Shown here in pieces: positions 57,764-64,000 of a stretch of DNA of 64,000 nucleotides (position 1 is its first letter; every line of letters starts with the position of its first letter). This DNA is from Symsagittifera roscoffensis (Eukaryota > Xenacoelomorpha > Acoela > Convolutidae): NCBI RefSeq assembly GCF_963678635.1, contig NC_087062.1, positions 26,932,833-26,996,832 of the forward strand. Direction: 5' to 3'. The position numbers and the translations under genes were made by a program. The notes beneath the pieces are model-generated. The model saw only the letters and a program-made list of their open reading frames with translations, was not told where the DNA came from and did no database searches.

Positions 57764-58199
57764 CTGTCCCAAAATACACAGAGAGGAGAACCAGTGTGAG
57801 AATTGGTTTATATAGAAGCACGTGTGACGCTGAAGGCACGTAATAGAGAACGAAGTGAAAAACCAGCAGGGACCGGTTCAACTAAAAGCAAGTGTGCGGC
57901 AGAAGGCACGAGAGGAGGCCCGAAGTGAAAAACCAGCAGAGACCGGTTCAACTAAAAGCAAGTGTGCGGCAGAAGGCACGAGAGGAGGCACTAGGGACTT
58001 GTAGGACCAATGTGTTCCGAGAGACAAGAAGAGAAAAGCCAGCGGAGACTGGTTCAACCAGAGGCAATTTTGCTGAGGAAGGCACAACAGGAATCCTCAG
58101 TGAACACTAGCACCAAAAACGCGGAAGCACCAACTGCAAACAATTTTGCAGCGGAAGGCACAAGAGGAATCCTCAAGGACTACTAGCGCCAATTTTCAA
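57764..58199. repeat. Minisatellite, right copy unit 2
   Basis: Exact or near-exact counterpart of 54640-55075, 3,124 bp downstream, including the 70-bp duplication (57851-57990). Confidence 0.85.
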
Positions 58200-58323
58200 A
58201 TTATTAGTTTAGAGCGAAGTGAATAGACAATTTACAATTTTGTAGGCACTTTTAATTCATCGAACCTTTTTAAAAACAACAAAATGTAGATCAATCAGTT
58301 ACCAGTATGCAGATATACGTTTG

Positions 58324-60306
58324 TCGAACAACAATATTGCGTATGGAATTTCAATGGGTTCTTTTCTGATGTCATGTTTGTCAATGAACCACAAGAAGTC
58401 CACTGCGAGTACAAATCTGACATTGCTTTCTTCGAGACAGGGTAAGATAAGCTAAGTGAAATGGTTCAAATGAGCGCATAATTTGTTCAGCTGTTTTACA
58501 TTGATTTCGTCAAACGACGAATTTTCAACCGAGCAAACAATTGATAAAGTGAAAAGAGCACGATAAGAATAGTTGCTTCCGATGCTTAAGATAACGAGTG
58601 AAGTGGGCAGTGAATCTTTGATACAGACGCTATGCACACTCAAATCATTTCTCTGCTTTGAAAAGTGTTGAGGCTCGTAAGCTGAATTTTTTAACACTGC
58701 GTAACACCTGACTCACCTGTTCTGGTTAGATAGATTTACAGGCATAAAAAACAGTTGAGTTTAAACATGGCAGAGTGTTTCTGGGCTCAATGTAATCACA
58801 TTAAGTGGAGTTGGAAAAACATGAGTACAAGCACTGACATTGTTTGTTTGTTGATGATCGGCGTTTGTCTGCAAATGCCCTTGGTCGATGAAAAAAGGAC
58901 AGGTTTTTTTTCTGCCAGATTTCTCGATTGTGCACCGTTTTCCAGATTTACAGTACTTGAACTTGTGATCAACAAACTGATGAAGTGGCGCAAAAGTGGT
59001 TTGACCCGCTCATTTTTGTTGTCAAGAAGCGTTTGAGCTGTAGGCAATGACACAATTACAGTTTTTGTTAATAAATCTGGTAAACAATTGAATCGGACTG
59101 ATTTTTCGTTGATCTGAATTGAAAAGTTTTTCTTCCTTTCTAAATATTTGATCTTTATTGTTTTTGAACTGATCTCTAAGTTTAGATCCTCGGTGTATGG
59201 GTTTTTTGGCTGCGACTTTAGATTTTTGCAATTTTTTGCGTAATTTTTCTGCCAATAAGAGAAGTCTATCAGGGTGGCGTAGTCTATGCTATGAATGATG
59301 CTAATTTCATTTCAACTCAACAACGGGAGCTATTCATGAGGGGTTGCTCGACACAATATCTGCGTCATAAGTGTTTGCCTGGAAGTTGTCATCAAGCTTT
59401 CAAAGAAAGGCTGATGAAGTTACAAAAGTAAATTAATAGCGTATACGAGGTCCCTCGAAATCGTCGAATTGATTGATGAAAACTGATACTATAAATTTGC
59501 GATTTCTGAACCAACGAGTAGGTTCGGCAGTTACTTACTTGTACTGACTGAAGCTCATACCAAATTTTTCATACATTTATTTGGGGTCTCCAATGCATAA
59601 TGATTGCAAATACATTGTTACTTTGAACCGTAATAATGAGTGGATTGTTTTCAGTTGCAATTTTGAAACAATGCAAACCAAATACTCCTTTTGAGCTCTA
59701 GGAGTTTAGGTTGCCTGAGTTCTCAGTTATTGCACGACAAGTCGTTCGACTGTAATGGCAACTGATCTTAGGTGGGTCAAATTATAGACCATATCTTCTG
59801 TCTGAGAAGAGCAAGTTATCTCGTTGAACTGTTATTAATATAAGACGATATTTGCGGCAAAAGGTTTGTTTGCCGTGAAAAAATTGATCACGTGAAGCAA
59901 CCTCAAATGAGTGATACCCCAGAAAGCCAGATGCTGCTTCAGAAAGCCCTTATACCGCGTTATCACGAAAAAATTGAGAGTGTTAATCTAATAGCATAAA
60001 ACCAGAAGAAGTTCCTGATGTAACGAGATGTGAATCATAGTACTAATTCATCTCGTTGAGAGTCGTAGAGTGAGATTAGTCGTGGAGTACGCATCCATCG
60101 TTGATATTTACTCCAAAAGATGGACCTTGATCCCTGAAGTTGTACTTCATGACAAACAGAAATCGCTCGGTGTAACAGCTGTAGAAAATGAGGTCACTGG
60201 TGATGCTGAAAACAAGTTGCAGTAGGCTGCTGACGGAAGAGCGATTGTCATCACTTGGTGAGTCGTAAACTTCTCTTACTTTTTTCGTATCTTTGAGACG
60301 TTGCAT
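58324..60306 (-). pseudogene. BEL/Pao gag-protease unit (right copy, unit 3)
   Basis: Counterpart of the previous unit at +3,124 bp from the protease through pre-protease. The gag portion (60306-60076) is shorter and resembles the left copy's unit 2 (CYTERFLFVMKYNFRDQGPS). A deletion near 60222 removes part of gag. Confidence 0.6.
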
Positions 60307-60349
60307 TTTTGACTGCGTTACAAAGACTATTTTATAAAAACTCTATTGT

Positions 60350-61930
60350 TTTCACGGAACGAAATTTTATTGGAACGAAATTTGTTATTCCGTTGGTTAA
60401 TGAGCTTTTTTCTTGTGTTTTATGCTTGTTAGCTATTTTCAAAGAGTTCGTAGATTAGTTTATGTTGCCCTGGAAGAAAAGATAGAGAAGGGCAGATGTT
60501 TCAAGATGACTTCAATAAATTATCATCAGATACACATTAAATTAACTTATATCCAAAAATGAAAACAATTAAGAGTTTCTTGAATAGATGAAGTCTGGAA
60601 AAGTCGGATAAAATTCTTCGGAATGTCCTTTGAGATGTCGTTCTGAGATCTGAGATGTTCTCAGGAACCTTTTGCAAGTCCTTTTCAGGTCGACCTTCGA
60701 CAATTCAAATCATTAGGTCGCCAACATATTCGAAAATGTGTTCTTACGTATGAATAGTCTTTCAGCTTCCTTTTGTTTCCCATTTTTGCTGCCTTTTATT
60801 GTATGTCAAAAGTTAGAGAGTGATCAATTATCGAATGCGAGGGCTTACAATTAAATTAGAATTTATGCGTCAACCTAAACCTAAAATGGGCATTTTCATC
60901 AGGTAAAAATGATAATGAAGGTACATTTGACTAATTGCCTTGATGTGTCAAATGTGGCTTCCTAGAAGCAAAATTGAATTTTTATGCTGACACCTTTTGT
61001 AATTTTTTTTCCATACCTCGGCTGAAGGCTATTTTACGGTAATATATTTCCTCACTCATCACAAAAAAAAATTAAATTTTTTTTGACGGTTGAAATTAGG
61101 ACCTAATTATCTTTCAATGAACTTGCAGTGATGATTATGTACCAAATTTTTATCCCCACATTTCAAAAATTTCCAATTACTCAGTTGTCTTACCTGTTTT
61201 TTTTTTTCGATTTAAAAAAAAACGGAATATTTAGGCTTAGTGCGGCTATTTTTTATTCTGTCAAATTCTGAGAGTTTGAAAACTGCCAATTTGGTCATCC
61301 TCTGGAGAAATTTATGAGCGCTTTGAAAATTTTAAGCATATTGCGGAAAACATAGCGCAAAATATTAATGTGTCACGAATTATCCCACACAAGAAAATCA
61401 TTCCAAAACTAATTGAGGCTAGCTAATCGGTCGTATTATTTTCGTACGACTCAAATTCTCACACTTGATTCTTGATATTGTTCAAATTTTATAGTTTTTT
61501 AACGTTTTCTTATCCCAGAATGAAAAGAGAAGTCATTTTATGGCTGAACGCGTGATGTGACGATGTAAGCTATGAGCAACAAAATTGGTCAAAATATTTA
61601 GATCGTTCACCATGCAAAATTTCATGATATTAGGACAAAACTGAAATTAAAATGTGGAGTGGGAGTGGAAAAGAGCTGCTAAATAGACTGGAAGACTCAG
61701 GGGCGGATCTTAGGTTTTTGTGACATGATGGTAGCTGGCTGTCAGATTGCCTTCTTGCAGTGCTCTCCTCCGATAACGCTAATGGGAAAAACTGCACGAG
61801 TAAAACTTTGAATCTACAAAATATATGAAGTGGCGCACGCCAATTATGAGTCTACATAATTGCTAAGAGATACAAGTCAATTATGACGCATTAGCAGCAC
61901 CATTCAATTTGAAAAAAAAAACCAAGTAAC
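60350..61930. repeat. Non-coding segment, third copy
   Basis: Same as 34430-36120 and 48790-50470 with several deletions (for example near 60450 and 61265). No gene seen. Confidence 0.75.
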
Positions 61931-63451
61931 ATGCCTAAATTTATAGAGCAGTCTATGGAGCAGTAAAAACTTGAAAAGTTTATATGTAAGAGAAAATAAA
62001 AATATATATAAGTTATGTAATCAAAGTTATATAGTTAAGTTATAAATTATGCAACTAAATTTTTTTTACGGCAATCTTTGTAAAAACCAACCCCCACCTA
62101 CGCCACTTTGCCACTTTGCTCAAAGAAACATATAAATCATGGCAAATAAAATTCCTTCAACCAATATGGAACAATTTTTAAGACGGAATAAATCTCCATT
62201 TACGCGTTGGACAAAGTGGCAACCTTTAAACTCGTTGGCCAAAATCAAAACTCGTTGGCTTTTCAAATTTTAGCTCAAAACAACGACACTTTTCGAATGA
62301 TTAAAAAAAATCCGTCAAAAATGGCTAGTGTAAAAGTCGAAATTTGTCTGAAAAAAAACCCACCCCACGCACAAATATTTCGTTACTTTCTTTACAAAAG
62401 TCGGAACAGGAAGACTGCTCGTATCAATGCTAAGCCCTGGGGGTTCCGACTGCTTTTTAAGATCTATCGAGCAGTAATAACAATACAATTCAAAGTAATA
62501 AAAATACAAAACTACAAGAATTTGAGATTTATTTTGTGCCATCCCCCCACTCGACATACAAAGTTGAAAGTGATAGATTTTGCGGCCCATTTCCTTTTTT
62601 CCCCGCTTTTTAAAATATGGAGTTTTTGTGTTTGTTTTACGTGTTAATACGGCTAAATGCGTGATGTTAAGATGTAAAGTATGAAGAACAAATCTGTTCA
62701 CAGTTGGCGATTTCTTCACCACGCCAAGTTTCATTGCATTATGGCAACGTTAAATTAGCTTTTCAAAATTTATTTCGAAAGTGGGAACTGGAAAAGAGCC
62801 GATTTCCCTCCTAGTAACACATCGATTATGGCAAATAAGCTTCCTTCAACTAATTTGGAACGATTTCTAAGACGGATTAAATCTCAGCATACGCGAAATA
62901 TATCGCGCGTTAATTGTACCAAATTGGCCAAGATGGCAGCCTTTTAACCTATTGGCCATAACTTTAAAGAAAATGATCACAGGTGAAATACTTTTTCAAA
63001 TTCATGCTCAAGAAGACAATACCTTTTGAATGATATAAAAAAACTGGCTAGTTAAATAGTCGAAATTTGTCTGAACAAAAAACACTCCGAGCACAAATAT
63101 TCCGTTTCTTTTGTTCCGAAAGTCGGAACAAAAAGTGACTTTAGAATGTAAAGTCTGATCGTGAAATAAATTTTTCATGATTTAATTAGTCCACATGTTA
63201 ATTTTCATAACAATCGGACAATGTGAGCTCCATGTGTGGGCGGCCTTTTCTAGGGCCTTTTTTTGTATCAGCAAGGGGTCTTTCCGAAAAAAAACGCAAT
63301 GATGAAAAACTTGCAGGTGGAGAAAAGAAAAGAGCGGTAAAACTGTAGCATGTCTTCAGTTGAATAAAGTCTATTCTAAACCGACACAAAAACCATTTTT
63401 ATAGTTTTGAAATTGTGAAGTATTTGGTTACTATATTCACACATTCAAAAA
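61931..63451. other. Non-coding region 3' of the right saposin-like gene
   Basis: Copy of 36120-37390 with insertions of a diverged internal repeat (62880-63180). The 146-codon plus frame at 62207-62647 is interrupted in the left copy and looks accidental. No RNA gene found. Confidence 0.55.
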
Positions 63452-63757
63452 TCACGCTTTGCAGAATCCGTTGTTCTTGCAGAACTTCTTTGGCTCGACC
63501 TTTTCCACACCAGCTTCGATTACGGTGATCAGTTCTCCAACCACAGCTTCGCATTTCTCTGGCTTCTTAGTCTCGGCGCATACTTTGTCCTCAATTTTTG
63601 ACTCGGTCTTGTCCAGAAATTGGTCAAGTTTGTTCAGGAGTATTTCCATTCCGAGAACACAGGTGCGACACTTGCCCTTTCCATTCTTGGCGACTGATTC
63701 CGAGACACAGTTGAGCGCCACGACAGCAACCATGAAGAAACAGAATTGAGCTTTCAT
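63452..63757 (-). CDS. Saposin-B-like secreted peptide (right copy, intact)
   Basis: 101 residues from ATG 63757. An N-terminal signal peptide (MKAQFCFFMVAVVALNCVSES) is followed by one saposin-B domain. Six Cys are arranged CxxC (KCRTC), then CAETKKPEKC, then CKNNGFC, the 1-6/2-5/3-4 disulphide pattern. The predicted helices are amphipathic and Lys/Glu-rich. Such peptides bind or permeabilise membranes, and in invertebrates they often act in digestion or antimicrobial defence. The role here is inferred only from the fold. It is a single exon with no intron signs. The same gene, damaged at the start codon, lies at 37395-37676. This is the only host gene I can support in the window. Confidence 0.88.
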   Translation of the reverse strand: MKAQFCFFMVAVVALNCVSESVAKNGKGKCRTCVLGMEILLNKLDQFLDKTESKIEDKVCAETKKPEKCEAVVGELITVIEAGVEKVEPKKFCKNNGFCKA

Positions 63758-64000
63758 TTCTTGGAATGCAATTGCAAGTACTAATTGTTTTTTTTTAAAG
63801 TTTAGTTTCGACTGTTTGCTGAATTAGAAAAGTGAATGAAAGAGTGAAGGAGCATTTTGCTGCAGTTGTCATTATTACACAGAATTTTGGCGCCGAACTA
63901 GCCAAACTGCCGCAAAATTTTGTGTAGCAAGTTTTTCAACAAAGTCTGAATTAGTTGACAATCTTGGCTCTTTTTCCTCAACCCCCCCCCCCCACCCACA

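Larger units (their letters stand above)
53957..60206. repeat. 3,124-bp direct tandem duplication
   Basis: Two units (about 53957-57082 and 57083-60206) are nearly identical. I noted only a handful of differences (e.g. AATTTTATTT/AATTTCATTT, GTCGTTTGAC/GTCGTTCGAC, one T-run length). Each unit contains the BEL gag start, minisatellite, protease and pre-protease parts. The crossover lies in the shared TGAAAACAAGTTGCAG word. Confidence 0.95.
50474..64000. repeat. Segmental duplication, right copy (runs off the window)
   Basis: Same order as 27485-37950 plus a 3,124-bp internal tandem duplication (53957-60206). Small indels and substitutions are scattered along its length. Homology continues to the last bases of the window. 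Confidence 0.9.

Noticed and set aside
62207-62647. Plus-strand 146-codon ORF in the right duplication copy
   Set aside because: The left copy (36460-36900) has stops and a G14 run in the same place, and there is no domain pattern.
1-64000. tRNA, rRNA or CRISPR features
   Set aside because: No cloverleaf with a proper anticodon arm, rRNA core sequence or regularly spaced short repeat/spacer array was seen.

Overview
The window is AT-rich metazoan (invertebrate) DNA made almost entirely of old, broken retroelements plus one small host gene present twice. It holds Penelope-like, Ty3/Gypsy, BEL/Pao and non-LTR reverse transcriptases, and a single-exon secreted saposin-B-like peptide. There are no bacterial operons, tRNA/rRNA genes or CRISPR arrays. 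I cannot fix the phylum. The saposin-like peptide would fit a nematode, flatworm or similar invertebrate, but that is a weak inference.

Layout. 1-2160: two Penelope-like fragments placed head-to-head (369-bp inverted arms) and a diverged Penelope-type 3' end. 2216-23600: a 21.4-kb LTR retrotransposon of the Ty3/Gypsy type on the minus strand, with 0.91-kb LTRs at 2216-3126 and 22691-23600. In its own 5'->3' order it has gag (22430-19619), pol with protease, RT, RNase H, linker and integrase (19600-14210), a macro-domain-like module ending pol (to 13197), a 0.36-kb spacer, and about 8.9 kb of further same-strand coding sequence (12834-3960). That last part carries an SGNH/GDSL-type esterase signature and several proteins I do not recognise. 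Neighbouring pieces repeatedly continue in the same frame across single stops or 1-nt shifts, so the 8.9 kb looks like one decayed very long second ORF rather than a row of small genes. No env-like protein is visible. Flanking 2161-2215 and 23601-25800 are the two halves of a degenerate non-LTR-type RT gene, so the Gypsy element is nested inside an older element.

26800-27770 is a LINE RT tail. 27485-37950 and 50474-64000 are two copies of one segmental duplication (offset 22.93 kb). The second copy is longer because of a 3,124-bp near-perfect internal tandem duplication. A third partial copy lies at 47440-50473. Inside these segments, minus-strand BEL/Pao gag-protease pieces recur as a ~3-kb macrosatellite-like unit (six anchor copies), with a minisatellite between units and RT only at one end. 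The saposin-like gene sits at the right end of each large copy (37395-37676 and 63452-63757). The left copy has lost its ATG (now ACG). Between the large copies lies a plus-strand degenerate BEL/Pao element (38691-46110) with recognisable LTRs, gag, protease, RT, RNase H and integrase remains.

Every retroelement here carries stops, frameshifts or catalytic substitutions. The most unusual content is the Gypsy element with a pol-terminal macro-like domain and a giant SGNH-containing second ORF, and the BEL-derived tandem array linked to duplication of a host secreted-peptide gene.
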